DNA from: Endomychus coccineus
Lineage: Eukaryota > Arthropoda > Insecta > Coleoptera > Endomychidae
DNA length: 64,000 nucleotides
NCBI GenBank assembly: GCA_958510875.1
Contig: OY294071.1
Location: forward strand, 35,308,581-35,372,580
Direction: 5' to 3'
The translations under genes and the position numbers were made by a program. Shown piece by piece: positions 23,431-36,429 of this stretch. The notes beneath the pieces were generated by a model that did not search any database, was not told where the DNA came from, and was given only the letters and a program-made list of their open reading frames with translations. Every line of letters begins with the position of its first letter. Position 1 is the stretch's first letter.

Positions 23431-26400
23431 GCAAATCCTTATTGTGTTACTGGCAACTGATAACTAATGCAGCATCCAACTTGAATAACTGCATTAAGGT
23501 TAGATATCGGTACATTTCATATTAATTATGACTTCAGCATTAAATCTGTCAACAATGTGAGCATGCGTTAAGTAAAGCAGATACGTCAAAGAGAAATCGC
23601 AATATTCCCGTTCTTACATAGTTGATCATCGCTTTGGACGTTTTCAGCAATATTATAATGTACAGTTATTTATAGATATATAATTCTTGGTTTTGCCATT
23701 GCAGTCACAGAGCCCTGTCTACTCAAGTTCTAGTCCTATAAATTGTTATTCAATACAAATTATCCCCTCCTTTGTTCCTCAACCGAGCGTCTTCCACGCT
23801 CTAAAATGTCGTAAACGTCAGGTCATATGTTACTGGACATTGCGTCGCCTTTTATTTGTTCTTTTACTCTGAAATCAATCTTTATAGTACCTACTTTGTC
23901 CATTACCTTTTATTTTACTTTAATTCTCAAATATAGCATTACATTTCATTGCACAGTCGTCTCTAATTCACTATACAATCAAATTCCATTTAAGTGCGTT
24001 GACACTTATACAGATTCAGGTTCTGGGAAAAGCTTTATATTCCGGATATTTATGATTGAATTAATTTATTCATATTAGTATTGAGACGAACATGGCGGGA
24101 AGCTTCATTCATTACTTAGATCGAATAATCAAATATAACATATTTTTCTTGCTAAATTGAATTGAGTTATTTAGAAACGTTGATGTGATGAAAAAATTAA
24201 AATAATATGTTCTAGGCTTCACGTTATAAATTGAAAATATGCTAGCCAGAATTCCGTCAAATAATTCATGATTAACGGTTTCATCCAATGAGTATTTTTC
24301 TTGCCGAATTTTGAAATTTATGTTACTGGAGTTTGATAACTCATGTACTTTCATGAAGTTATCATTATCTTGTTTTCCTTCGTTTCTATCTAGATGCAAT
24401 ATTTTTCTGGATACTTCGTAGCCAGGGACAATTTTATATACAAGCTATCAATACCAATTTAACTTGCTGTTGGTAATTAAGACATTGAGACTGTATCAAA
24501 CATTATTCGAGTTTTGGCATTACATGAGACCAAAAATAGATTGTTACAAAATTCATTATTAAATATTGCACTTAGTTCAAAATGCCCATATTCTCCACTT
24601 GTTACTATAAAGGATGACTATCATCGTTCAATTTTGTGTTTCATGAGCTTTAAACCGACAACAGGGTACGCATGCATTCTGTTGGATCACATTTTCTCAC
24701 GATTAATATGAACAAAAAATAGTTACAAAATTATTTTTATATAATATTACAACCTTATTCAAGTATCAAGTCGTTTCTGATGAAAATGGATGGTCTTTTT
24801 ATAATAATACACTATTTCTGTAAAGAAATTTACTTTCATTCCCGAAAAGTGGGAAGAGTGTCGCCATGTCCGATAACATATGATTAGTAAGATATCAAGA
24901 TGATAAATTCTTGTTTTGAGTGTAGGTTCAAATCTCAAATTTATTGTCTCACTTGATAGAAATCTGTATTACAAAGAGTCATTTTTAAAATGTTGTTAGT
25001 TATATTTACAAAGATCGAAAGTCGATGAAGGAGAGTCGTTACTATTTTCAGAGTTTTATATTACTTGACTAACGAGTTATAGTAAAATAAGGTGACTTGA
25101 TGTAAGACAGATTGATGTAAAAGCCCTATTCTGTGATCATTTTAAAAGAGTTTTGTTCAAGCCTGTTTATAATTTTTTGTTACTCTCTAAACTAACGGGG
25201 AATATATTAGGTACTAACAACAACGATAATAGACCTAACACAAAATATTTCCATTACGCAGCAAAAATGCTGTCAAAATTATTCCTTTGCTTATAAAAGC
25301 AAAATAATACGATGATGCCGCAACACCAAATAACAGAAGGCACAGAAATATGTAATTAGTTCTACATCGCCCACTATTACTTTTAGAGATGTTATTGACC
25401 TTAAAGATGGAAACTTCAGAATATTTACCTTGTACCAACTTGACTTACATCTCCCAGATATATTCACTACAATCAAAAATATTCTTGCATTTACATTGAT
25501 AGGAGATGTCTATGAACAGTCAGCGATTCCAGTTTTCAGTATTTCAGTTTCATGGTACCAAGTCATAATATCTATTCAAGTTTCTCCTAAGAAAACTAGC
25601 CATATTTCGTTTTCGTCTCGGGCAGCATCGATTACATCAGTAAAATACCATCTTCCGATGAAATGAATTAATATTTCATCGATTTCTACACAACAATTGT
25701 TGTGTATCACAACTGCCTTCAAACATTGTTATGTGTATCTGGAAGGTAACAATTGAATTGTATCGGAAGACATCATTTTTAGGCGCGTTTATTTGAATTA
25801 TAACGTTTACGTCATGGTTCAGTTATTCCGTTGTTATACTGTGACCAAAATATTTCTTCACAAGTAACAAATAATTGTTGTAATAAACAATGACAAACAT
25901 TAACGAATTTATGTTGTGAATTATTACTTAAAACTGTACTTCCCGTTAAAGTTTACCGATTAACAAAAGTGCCGAATATTTGAAAGGCTTCATTATAATC
26001 AATTTTAGAACGATTGTTAAAATGAGGGAAGTGTTTTACAGAATAGGGACTTAGCCGGTTTAACCGGGAACCATCCTAAGGATAAAATAAACATATTATT
26101 TAAATTATTCTATAGTACAAACTGATACCTTTGCTAATTACTAGTTATAATACTATAAGCTGTGTGCCTTCAGTAATTGCAAATGACCTGCTATTTCATA
26201 ATGTAACAGCGTGGGTGCTATGAAATATTATATCTATGTTTTACATTATATAAGGAACAAATACTGATGTTTTATAGATAAACCGTGTGCGTATCCAAAT
26301 ATGGACATGAACTATACAGAGAGTATAATTACTTTAAATAAGCGATCTTTATATAAAATTCCTATTTCTGGTTTATGACCGAATGCAAATAATGTATGAT

Positions 26401-27212
26401 TTCTTTACAATTTTTGTGCTATTGTGTATATGCTTCCCTATTTCCTAAAATCTGTAAACAGCTGCTTGGACGCGTGGCTTTTTACCTACCCTATCGTCCG
26501 TCCTCGCATACACCGGCTTCACAATACCCCTGGACTAACAAAATCGGTTTTCTATACGCTCAATATGTCATTTGCATTTTAATTTCAACTTTAGATCTAT
26601 ACAGAGTAAATGTGATTTCCATATCGGTGCACTGTGATTTAATATAAATCGGGAGTCTTTCAAATAAAATTTATTTTGAGTGTTTCAATTCACTCCTGTC
26701 TTATCAGGACTACGTGACTTGTTATTAACTTCCTCCATGCACATATAACACATAAAAACATGTTTCTGATAAAATAATATCAAATACTTTCATAAAGTTG
26801 GATCGTAATTCTCTATTTTTTCAAGGTTCAAACTTTCTTATTTAATTAACTCAAAACTGCCAACGTTCTATATCACTAAATAATCATGGATAATCATTTG
26901 GTTTTTATGTGATCAAGGATTCAAAATTTTTTATATAAACATTCTTTATGTTCTACATTTGTAGGTATAATCAAATTTACCCAATCATACCATGTGCATC
27001 CTTGATTCTAAAAACAACTTCAAAACATATTTTATGAGTAACTAATTTAGAGAAACATGATTTGTATGCATAATTTCTTTCTATATGTTCATGATAGAAC
27101 ATTTTTAATTAACAAAGCTTCAAACTTGCTTGTCAATACAAGAATTTATGGAACTATAACACTATAAATGAGAAACAATCACACTTATTCAGTAAAAATA
27201 CCGTTTAACTAC
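23431..27212. other. AT-rich non-coding stretch
   Basis: Many 60-95-codon ORFs (for example 24112-24399 minus) without recognisable domains, and no splice-supported exons. One perfect palindrome at 25687-25706 is listed separately. Confidence 0.4.
25687..25706. repeat. Perfect 20-base palindrome
   Basis: TACACAACAATTGTTGTGTA reads identically on both strands. It could be a dimeric transcription-factor site, or chance in AT-rich DNA. Confidence 0.8.
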
Positions 27213-27897
27213 TCAGGATTTTTCAGTATACCAAGTAGCCATCATCAGTATAACTTCTAAATTACCTAGATATTTGGCATTACTGCGTTTCAAGAGTGAT
27301 AAACTTTCTTGAGAAATGGTGTGACCTGTATTTAAAATATGTTTGACTAACGTTGATTTATCATCATTTTTCTTTATACGGGCAAGATGTTCTTTATACC
27401 AAGTTAGAATAGTTCTTCTAGTTTGACTCACATAGCATTTTGAACACAACTAAAAATCGACATTGCAAGTCGGAAATTTTGTTAAAGGTGATGCCTAAAT
27501 AATTTTTAGCTTGTTCTTACATTTATAAACGAGTTGTATTGCAAATTTAGAAAAGAAATTATGGAATTTATTAATTACTGTGATAAGTGAAACTTTAATT
27601 TGGTTAATTGTTTGCATTGTAATTTCCTTTTTTGTTTAGAAATTAAGTTATTTATCAAAGATTTGTTGTAACCATCGTCCAACGCTATTTGCTGAAGTTT
27701 CTCAACTTCGTTGCTATAATTTTGCTGGCTCAATAGGACGTTTAATAATCTATGAGCAAGACTATTGAATGGATCTTTTTTTGATTAATTTGTGTAACTG
27801 AAACCACAGAAGTATAAATACCTACTGTTTTCAGTAAGTTTTATGTACATGTTAAATTTCACGTGATTACCATGTTTTATGATGTTTTTTTCCTTGA
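27213..27897 (-). mobile_element. Penelope-like element, left (minus) arm of a head-to-head inverted pair
   Basis: The minus ORF 27449-27213 reads CSKCYVSQTRRTILTWYKEH, ARIKKNDDKSTLVKHILNTG and HTISQESLSLLKRSNAKYL. This is the PLE GIY-YIG endonuclease (the CxxCYVGQTxR and R..EH segments), with the GIY half lost to frameshift. Toward the centre (27450-27870) the sequence matches the RT-thumb/linker part of the plus arm, inverted. The two arms meet at about 27897, where GTACATGTTAAATT on this side is mirrored at 27920-27945. The copy is inactive. Confidence 0.8.
27219..27250 (-). ncRNA. Hammerhead-ribozyme-like motif at the 3' end of the left PLE arm
   Basis: On the minus strand the core CTGATGA (27248-27242) is followed by a GGCTAC...GTATACT stem II remnant and then GAAA. 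Both conserved core halves of a type I hammerhead are present, but stem II keeps only about three pairs. PLEs are known to carry minimal hammerheads in their terminal repeats, and the position just after the endonuclease ORF fits. Probably a weak or dead copy. Confidence 0.4.
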
Positions 27898-28700
27898 TAT
27901 TATAACATTATAAAGATAGTAATCACTTGGAATTTAACATGTACAGGAAACCTATTCAAACCAATAGGTATTTATACTCCTGTGGATTCAGTTACACAAA
28001 TTAATTATACAATACCTTCATTTATCAGTCTTGTTCATCGATTATTAACGTCCCTTCGAGCCATTAAAACTATAACAACGAAGTTGAGAAACTTCAGCAA
28101 ATAGTTACGGCAAATTTTTGATGAATAACTTAATTTCTGACCAAATAAGGAAATTGGAACGCAACCAATCAACCAAACTAGAGCCACTACCTTCAAATAC
28201 TCCAATACAATTCAAAAGTTTCACCTATCATATCCTTCAGTAATTAATAAATTCCATAAGTTATTTTCTTAATTTGCAATACAACCAGCTGATAGATGTA
28301 AGAACAAGCTGAAGGCAACACCTTTGATACAGTTTCCGACTTTGACAAATCCGGTATTTACAAAATCGATTGTGAGTCGTGTTCAGAATGTTATGTTGCC
28401 CAAAATAGAAGGCATGTTCTAACTCGGAATAAAGAACATTTTGCTAATATTAAGAAAAAATAATGGTGAAAATCAGCGTTAGCCGAACATATTTTGAATA
28501 CAGGTCACACCATTTCTCACTTTTGAAACACGGATGTAAATTAATAAGCGAAAAAGCAACTCATTAAATTCCGACTTATCTCCAGCTGAGCTAACCTCTT
28601 ATACACCTTGTTATCCCCAAATAGTATTTAGGCACATTTTCATTTAAAATTCAGTTTACTCTAATGATGGCTACATAGTAGCTGAAAGGTACTTTCCTTT
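27898..28700 (+). mobile_element. Penelope-like element, right (plus) arm of the inverted pair
   Basis: Plus-strand codons read FNMYRKPIQTNRYLYSCG (RT end, F.(I/M)YRKP.(H/T)(T/N).RY), then a linker, then KSGIYKIDCESCSECYVAQN, RRHVLTRNKEHFANIKKK and AEHILNTGHTIS (about 28350-28530). GIY, the two-Cys motif, CYV and the N/R..EH segment of the PLE endonuclease are all recognisable, with several stops. It is the inverted homologue of 27213-27897. Both copies are cut at nearly the same 5' point inside the RT, so each has only the 3' half of the element. Confidence 0.8.
28655..28692 (+). ncRNA. Hammerhead-ribozyme-like motif at the 3' end of the right PLE arm
   Basis: The + strand has CTAATGA (28661-28667), a six-pair hairpin GGCTAC-ATA-GTAGCT, and then GAAAGG. 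This is a hammerhead core with a well-kept stem II, but the conserved G of CUGA is A, which should abolish catalysis. It mirrors the motif in the left arm, supporting the call as the element's own ribozyme. Confidence 0.45.
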
Positions 28701-30124
28701 GTTTCTTATTTATAGCGTACAAGAATTTAAGAATGAATTTATGTGTTCTGTATGCATGTTTGGTATTATTTAAATCGTTCGTATTTGAGCTAAATTAATG
28801 GAGATTTAAAAGTACAAACCGGTGTGATATTTTGAACAGATCCTGTATTTATTATTTTAGTCATCGTATCTGCAGATATTTCAGTGTTACAAACGCACGA
28901 TGTAAAGAATTATAATAGTGAATTCGTGTTATTGTGTTATAACGAACCCTGGTAATAATATCAAATTACAGATATGCAAATTCGGTCACCCCAAAATCAG
29001 AAAATTGGAAAAAGCACAAAATCAATTGCTCGCTAAGTTCATGCGTTTCCATTGAACGGTAAAAATTTGAATACGGACACGTGGTCGTATCGTTCAACTG
29101 TACAACAAAACATATGTAATTTATGTTCAAAATGCCATAGAAATGAAAGTGAGCCTTTTGAAAACACTTTCGCACGGTTGTCCCTGCAGAAACCAAAGTA
29201 GAAAAGGGCGACTCTAGAATAAGACTAGGTTTAAATGAGCAAAAATCAAAATCGCGGATCGTAACTTGCAGATATTCCATATTAATTATAAGTTGTTCGT
29301 AGCATAATGTTCCAGAATTGGCAAGGTACGACACGTGGCAAAACAAATCTTCGTTAAATGTTTAAATACGGGTTCTATATTGCGTTAGCTAATCTTATGT
29401 GTTATTATATTACAGATGGCGTTGGAGTTTAGCTTCTTTAGTTAAATATTTAACTGTATGTTACCCATTGACTTGAAATATGAATGGACTCGCACTTGCG
29501 CCTACACTATAGAGACATTATTTATAAAAATGAAGCTAGTCAGAGCAACAAGCTTTAAATCTGATAATGATACACGTTGTTTAGCTATTTTTACAACGGA
29601 ATATCAAAAATATACTATTTATATTTCCGGAGGAAAAATCGATGGTGCTGAATGTAATTAAAATGTCAATGTCGGACACATTGATCTAAATTTAATCATG
29701 AACAACATTTGACACTGGATTCATTACGACCTTCTCCTGGAATATCAATGAATATGAAACTAACCATGCATCCGAAAATTGTAGGAATACAACCAATTTT
29801 AGATAACTCCAGAAGACTGTTGAATTTAGAGTGATGTAACAGCATTGTCAAAAAATCACTTTCTTCATATTTGTGGGCAATGGATAGATGCTCAAGAATT
29901 ACGTTACATTATTTTGTTGTGTTATTTATAGTTCAGTCAACGAAGCGCTAAAATGACCAAAATCTCTTATATAAGGTTTTTCTACAAAATGAATTTCGAT
30001 GAAACCTAAGGTTTGTAATGACGTTGAAAGAAAATGTAAAAAAAATGATAGCAAAAATGATCGGAAGAGAGAAAATATTCCTTTTATCACGGGTTCCGTA
30101 ACATGTAGAATTTGAATAAAAATG
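28701..30124. other. AT-rich non-coding stretch
   Basis: A 126-codon minus ORF (28966-29346) and a 67-codon plus ORF (29458-29661) have no recognisable domain or splice context; I do not call them genes. Confidence 0.35.
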
Positions 30125-31000
30125 AAAAAAATAATATACTCACCTTTTTTGCCCCAAATATAAGATGTTTATACTCCTGCGAACTTGTCTGAACAATAAA
30201 TATTTTCCTATGTATGGCCACTCGAAAATTCCTGAAGTGGGGGAGGGAAAATGTAAAACGTAGAGATAAAATCTGGAAAAAATCAGGTGAATGTATGATC
30301 GTGTGTGTTTTGTCCGAGTTTTCCCGGGAAACATGAAAAATCAGCCCTTCCTTTGACATAACGATTTAAAAATATTTAATTGAAAAAAATGTTGTCTGTT
30401 TTTAATATAAATATTTTCCGAGTTATAGACAATTTTTCACGACGACAAAAGTACTACATTTTTAGTACATTAAAAAATATCAAAAGTAAAATAGGTTGAA
30501 TTCATATGTATTATTAAGCCATTTTTAAATATTAAAACAAATTCTTAAACTGAAACAGTAGAAAAATTGTTTGCTGAAATGTGCATTTTTCAATGATAAA
30601 ATTGTGGAAAGTAGTAATACAGGTTAAAATGAACTTTTTTGTTAATAACTTTTGCCTCAAAAACTATTTGTTTTGGTATAATGATTAAAAAATACTTGTA
30701 AATCGGCACTGTTGTCTTCGCGAAAAACTGTCTGTAACTCAGAAATTAATTTTTTTCATGTTTTTCCGGAAAAACTCGGACAGAACGCACCTTAGAAAAA
30801 AGTTATCAATAAAAAAACTTGTATCTATTTGGATCATATTCACCCTAACTTTTTCGAATTTTTCTCTGCCTTTTACATTTTCCCTTCATTAGTTATAGTA
30901 ATTTTCGAGCTCGTGAAATATAAATTTTTCAGAAAAATTCTCAGGAATATAAACATCTTTTGGGCCAAAATAGATATATAATATATATTTTTGAACATGG
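30125..31000. mobile_element. Long imperfect inverted repeat, foldback- or MITE-like
   Basis: The left arm (about 30125-30480) and the reverse complement of the right arm (about 30665-31000) match in order. Shared blocks are ATATTxTxTATCTxTTTTxxCCC-type ends, AAGATGTTTATA(C/T)TCCTG, GGGAAAATGTAAAA, GTCCGAGTTTTxCC-GAAACATGAAAAA and GAGTTAxAGACA(A/G)TTTTTC(A/G)CG. The spacer is about 185 bases with no ORF. This fits a non-autonomous foldback DNA transposon or two inverted copies of one. I could not identify a target-site duplication. Confidence 0.6.
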
Positions 31001-32849
31001 CTCATACTCGATTTTGTAAATTCACGAATGTCGTAGTCGGAAACGGTTTATATAAAAATAAAACAAATAACAATAAATCTAATTTGAATAACACATGTTA
31101 TGCAACTTACGAAATGCAAATGCTGTAGTATAATGGAAAACTTATGATGAGTCTCACAAACGCTCGTATGCATAAATGTTTCATACAATTCCGAAGAAGG
31201 TGTTGGTAATCAATGGTGATACTAAAACTAGGATTAACCATGAAATGAATGGTGTCAACGTCAAGAACATCATGGTTCAGATGTTATAATACTATTTCCA
31301 CCACTTTCACATCAACACAAAATGATAGGTACCATTATATTCATTCTTCCTAAAAATTATCAGAAGTCAATTATACACAATAAACAGCTATCTCTGAATA
31401 GTAAGGTAAGTAAGTCATTGTTTTGCCCTGATTAGCTTCATCCCTCTTGCGAAGTCATTTTATAGCGCATCAAACGCCAAGTCCATTTATGTTAATAGGT
31501 CTATGATGTTACCTCATTGTCTCACACAGTGCCCCAGAATATATATCGATTATGTTATCCCTTATCTTTTGTTGGACATTCCCAATCCTATTAATTACCA
31601 CGAGCGCATAATGTAATATATATATTTATATAAACATTTCTATATTTTAATATTTATTGATGTAGTGAGAACATTGTAGTCTTTGTACTAGTCATTTTAT
31701 TCCTTTAAATACATTTTGAACTATGTATATGTTATTTTTACAATTACAGAAATCCATTTTGTTATTTGACATACTGATTGTGACAATTCTTATAGCATTG
31801 AGAGTATAAGTGAAGATTTTCTACGTACCATCATTTACAAAACGATTAATTATTCTGATAGAATAGTTGTGAAGGATATTATAAATTCTTGGGTTTAGAA
31901 CAATCGTTCATAAAGTTGACGTTATGGACAGGTACATTTATCGAAAGTTTTCATGGCGGTAAGTGCTTCCGATTATACCGGAAATAGGCATAAATTTCCT
32001 CCTTCCAAATGAAGGACCGGAATTGATTAGAAAAAATGGTATATTCATGATTTCCTATTTTAATCTGGTCATCGCTGACCAAGAGTAGGCGTCAAAACAA
32101 TTGACAATAATGTCACTGTATGTGGATGGAGTATACGCATTTGAAGAAATGCGAGCATTTTGGAAAAAAAAACAGCAGGGCATGATTCTATTAAGTTTCA
32201 TAAAAAAAATTGTGATACTAAATGAACTTTAATTCGGAAAAAATAATAAAAATAATAGTTACGTACTAAATTAGAGGTGCATGTTATGTTTTCAACTGGC
32301 CACGAAAACTTCACTAGCTTAAAACTTCTGTGATCCTAATGTATTTATTTATTTATTTGGGAATATAAACTGGACGAACCGAAAACAGTATTCACAGAAA
32401 GATATAACCTGGTATAATAATAAGTACTAAACTAAGACATTCAGTGGTGTATTGATACATTTATGTCATACATAATCTGAAGTAAACATGAAAATATACA
32501 TAATGTTAATAATGTTAATAATATTCATATTCAGAGGTTCGAAAAGAAATGTGATTTAAGTTTATTCACAAAGGTGGTAAACGAATTGTTAATATGTCTA
32601 TGTCGATCAAATTTGTTATTGAATTGTAGTTTCTGAATCAATAGTGATTCAGAACCAGATTATGTCCCGATCGTTTTCGATACTCCTTAGGGATTATATG
32701 GTGAAAGAAAATAAACATGTTTTCAAAAACCTCAATTATTCATCAATGAAATAATTTAAATTTTGCATCCAAATAACAATTATTCATAAATAAACCTGAT
32801 GGTAAAAAATATTTTTTTTTCACCTTCAAGTTTGTTAAACATGACAAAG
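31001..32849. other. AT-rich non-coding stretch
   Basis: Nothing recognised except a small hairpin (CTGAATCAATAGTGATTCAG, 32633-32652). Confidence 0.4.
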
Positions 32850-33239
32850 GGCAGTTTTATGGGTTCGGTTTAAACTTGCATTTAAATCGTAGCATTTCGT
32901 AAAGTTTCTACAGCATTAATGAACGCTTCTTCATCATCCAATAAAAGTTCTTCGAAAACACGCAAGATCTTCCATCATTGTGAAAAATATTATCAAAACT
33001 TCAAACAATCAACAATAGTAACCGGACTTTAATTCAGTTTTACTCGTCCTAATTCAACAAATACGAAAGCTCAACTTCAATCTGGAGTTTAACTGGTACT
33101 ATTTTCACCGTTTACGTTAACAAGAGGATTTTCAAGTTTAAACTGGTCTTTCTGTAGCTGGAAGCTATAAAAGGTCACTTTTCTCGAATCCTAGGTTTAA
33201 ACCCCAATGCATAGTTAAACCGAACCTATAAAACTGACC
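32850..33239. mobile_element. 390-bp MITE with 27-bp terminal inverted repeats
   Basis: The left end (GGCAGTTTTATGGGTTCGGT.., 32850-32876) and the inverted right end (GGTCAGTTTTATAGGTTCGG.., 33239-33213) match over 27 bases with three differences. Both ends are flanked by AAAG (32846-32849 and 33240-33243), a possible target-site duplication. The interior has no ORF and several GTTTAAAC-like blocks. This is the structure of a non-autonomous DNA transposon; the superfamily is not determined. Confidence 0.75.
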
Positions 33240-33243
33240 AAAG

Positions 33244-36125
33244 GAAAAACATCGTGTAGCGTAAACAAATTCATAATGCATTTTATGTATGTTCGATTCG
33301 CTAAAATGGCCACCCCTTATCTTCAATGTTCATAGCCTACTTCAATAATTTTGTAAAAAAATTGAACGTGCAATTATCTTCAAAAAGATAAATACCATGT
33401 GTAATATATTTTTGAGGCGGTCTTTAAAACACTTTCGAATGGTGTGAAATTATATAGGCTGTTCCATTTAAAAAAACATAAGTTTAGTTAGTATCTCAAT
33501 AAGTCGATGCTAAATTGTTTTTCTTATGACTGCATTAAAAACTATAGGAAAATATAGGAAAGTTTTACGTATCTCAAAAATACACGAAATTAAGGGGTGT
33601 GGCAATTGTCGCGTGGACACCCTGAACCAGAAATGTTTATCCTCGGTCACATATTATCAACCAGTAAGGATATATTATATTATTCTTCCAAACCTTCAAT
33701 AGGGTGAGCTGACTCTGTTATGTCAACTCACGTATGACCAAGTTGATGCGGAAAATAATATATTTTCCATTTGCTTTTAGTAAATTTTGAATCAAATCGT
33801 GTCCTCTTTTTCAGTCTTAGGGTGAATCGGCGTTTCAAGGAGCCATGTAATTTTTTCTCAATTCCAGTTGCGGAGACCTTTCTAGGTACCTAAATCGGAG
33901 GGGTAATTTGACAATTGAGAGTTCAGAGATCAAAGAGGAGGCAACATTTCAACAAAACCAGGTTGTTAGACGTGAAAAATTTATTCCAAGTTTTCACCCA
34001 AACAATCCGAATTTTGGTCTATTTAGAACCGTGTAAATAGGGTGCCAGTAATTATACCAATACATAGAAGAGTTCATTAGTTGTTATAAATCATTAATAT
34101 TATGCAAGTCCTGGCACATTGCCTCATGCTAACGTTTTAATATAATATCGAATACTTATTATTGGATGACTAGTTTATAGTCATTTATTTTTCCCTAAAA
34201 TATTCATAGAGTATTGTGAATAATATTTATTGTTGTTATTCCTTCTTCCTCAATAATGAATTAATAATGTACGTACAGCTGATTTAAAAAATTCCGGCTA
34301 CTATGCGATAACGTATTTCATGCAATAACTTATGATTTACAGTTGGAAAATTTTCGGTTTCCACTGAACCTCTAATTTAGTCACGATTATTCGTTTTGTA
34401 TTTGTATGTCGCACATCAATTATTGTAATTGCCTAAGGTACGTAATTCCTTCAAGGTGACATTTGCAAGAATCACGATGACATAACGAGACCACATTGTT
34501 TCCAATAACAATAATTCAAACTCCGTATTTCCAATATAATTCAGAATAAAATAACGTTGGAGAAATTTGAGGTCTTGCGTCATTTTAGGATAATAATGTT
34601 ATAGTCATGCATACTATTATCAAGCATAACTGAGTTCATTGGGAACCAAGTTCGAAACTCAACAGCCATTAGGCACGAAACATTTTGTTTGGGCTTCTGT
34701 AACTGCCAAATGGCAGCATCTAAGGGCATCATTTTATCTATTAGATGGATAACAAGTGCTATGAATTGGCATATTAAAGTCAATTCCAATTATTAAAAGA
34801 ACATTAACAATCTTCGTGTCATTTATCAAAATGGATTATATTCATAATCGAGGTATTATCTTCATTATTCTAGTCAAATCAAATTCAATTACCTACCTAT
34901 CTATAATTATCATTTCACAAAGTATTATATTTCTCTTATTTTAAAGTAAAATAAATTATATACATTTAATATTGTTGTCTCATTTCCATCTATCCTTTTC
35001 CTCAAATGAATAACATGTTGAACAGCAAGACGAGGCGTTTAGGCATAAGATACTCATCCAACTTGCACTATTTTTGTTATATTATTCCAAAAATATTTCA
35101 ATCTTTTAATACAAGCTGTCAAATGATACAGGACATACTTTTTGTCATTTTGATGTTGCCAAATTCAGTACCACAATATAGGCGTAGGCAGAGGGACTTT
35201 GGGTCTGCACCGCCAAGTATCGATAGTAGCCTTGAAATTTTATGAAAATTATTCAGGTATTCTTTTGTTTCTGCATTCAATTTTCACCAGAAAGTCAAGA
35301 AATGGAAAATACGCAAGATACTTAATTAGATTTTGAAGCGAGTTCTAGTTGTATCGATCTTTATGCTACCACGCAGTTTCAAAAAAGCTGAAATGTTAAT
35401 TCTAAAACGTACTATAAAGAACAAAGATCCAAATAACAAAATTAACACCTTCAACCTTCAACTCATGGCAAATGAATATAAATCAGTGAAGATTGAATGA
35501 AAATTCTTGGTATGATTGTACCATAAAGAGTATGAGTATATTGGAGAGAGGGTAAGTAATTTGAAATCTACCTAAGTGCCAGGATAGGAGCTGATTCTTG
35601 GGGTGCAGTTTATTGAAAATTCATAGAACGAGATCATACTAGTAAGTATAGTATAGTTCATATTATACCGTTGACCTTTATGGCAATAAATGTGATGAAG
35701 CCCCATTGTGTAGTCTCAATATCTTCAAACCGCAAGAAAAGGGTGTAGGATAGGCTTGAAAATATACCTAGATATTGATTTATTTTTATTTTGAATTAAA
35801 AAGGCATTTTATATTAAAGGAAAGTAACGATCAATTATTAGTAAAGATATAATAAGTAAAATAAAATTTTAACAAATTAATTCTATTTTACATTAAATTT
35901 AGTTCTGTGTTACTATCAATATTATCTTCTTATTATTAAGGGTTGAACATTAGTAATCATACACCCGGAAAATGATGCATATCCATCACAGTTTGCATCC
36001 TAGGTCGTCCGACTTTGGGTTTTCTGGCGCGATTGCTGCGATGTCATCAGAACGCGCAGCAGCCCCGACCAGGCATTAATGTAAAACTAAAACAAATTAA
36101 AAATTATGTATATATTCTAATATTT
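33244..36125. other. Mostly AT-rich non-coding DNA
   Basis: No gene recognised. The stretch 33410-33640 has a composition and phrase structure that look repeat-derived, and 35170-35230 is a short GC-rich patch, but neither could be classified. Confidence 0.35.
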
Positions 36126-36129
36126 TATT

Positions 36130-36420
36130 TGACTTCGTGCCATATTAGTTTGATCGGATTAAATACACAGTGATAGGACGAAACATTTGGAAAAAGACAG
36201 AGAGGAATCTGAAATCTGAAAGCAACAGACAGTTCGGAACAAATCCAATTTCTGAACCCGTATATATTATTTCTATTATTTGCCTTTATTTAGAGGAGCT
36301 TTGGTTTGGCATTTTTCGAAAAATCATTCCGTCCTTTTCTCGCAGTATCATGTGTGCCAAACCATGTTTCGTCAAGATAGATAATTGGACAATTTTCTGC
36401 TATATATTGCTCATCTGACG
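36130..36420 (-). mobile_element. Internally deleted Tc1/mariner-like DDE transposase relic
   Basis: The minus strand first reads QYIAENCPIIYLDETWFGTH followed by DTARKGR (36415-36335). This is the first catalytic-Asp block (hydrophobic strand then DETW) of DDE_3-type, Tc1/mariner-like transposases. About 150 bases later it reads YHCVFNPIKLIWHEVK and a stop (36180-36130), the third-block signature (H..LNPIELIW..VK) with its acidic residue replaced by Lys. The roughly 100 residues between the blocks, including the second Asp, are missing. Transposase remnant, non-functional. Confidence 0.7.
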
Positions 36421-36429
36421 ATCACCTGA

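Noticed and set aside
28966..29346. 126-codon minus ORF
   Set aside because: No domain recognised, Phe/Ser/Leu-rich as expected of chance; not supported as an exon.
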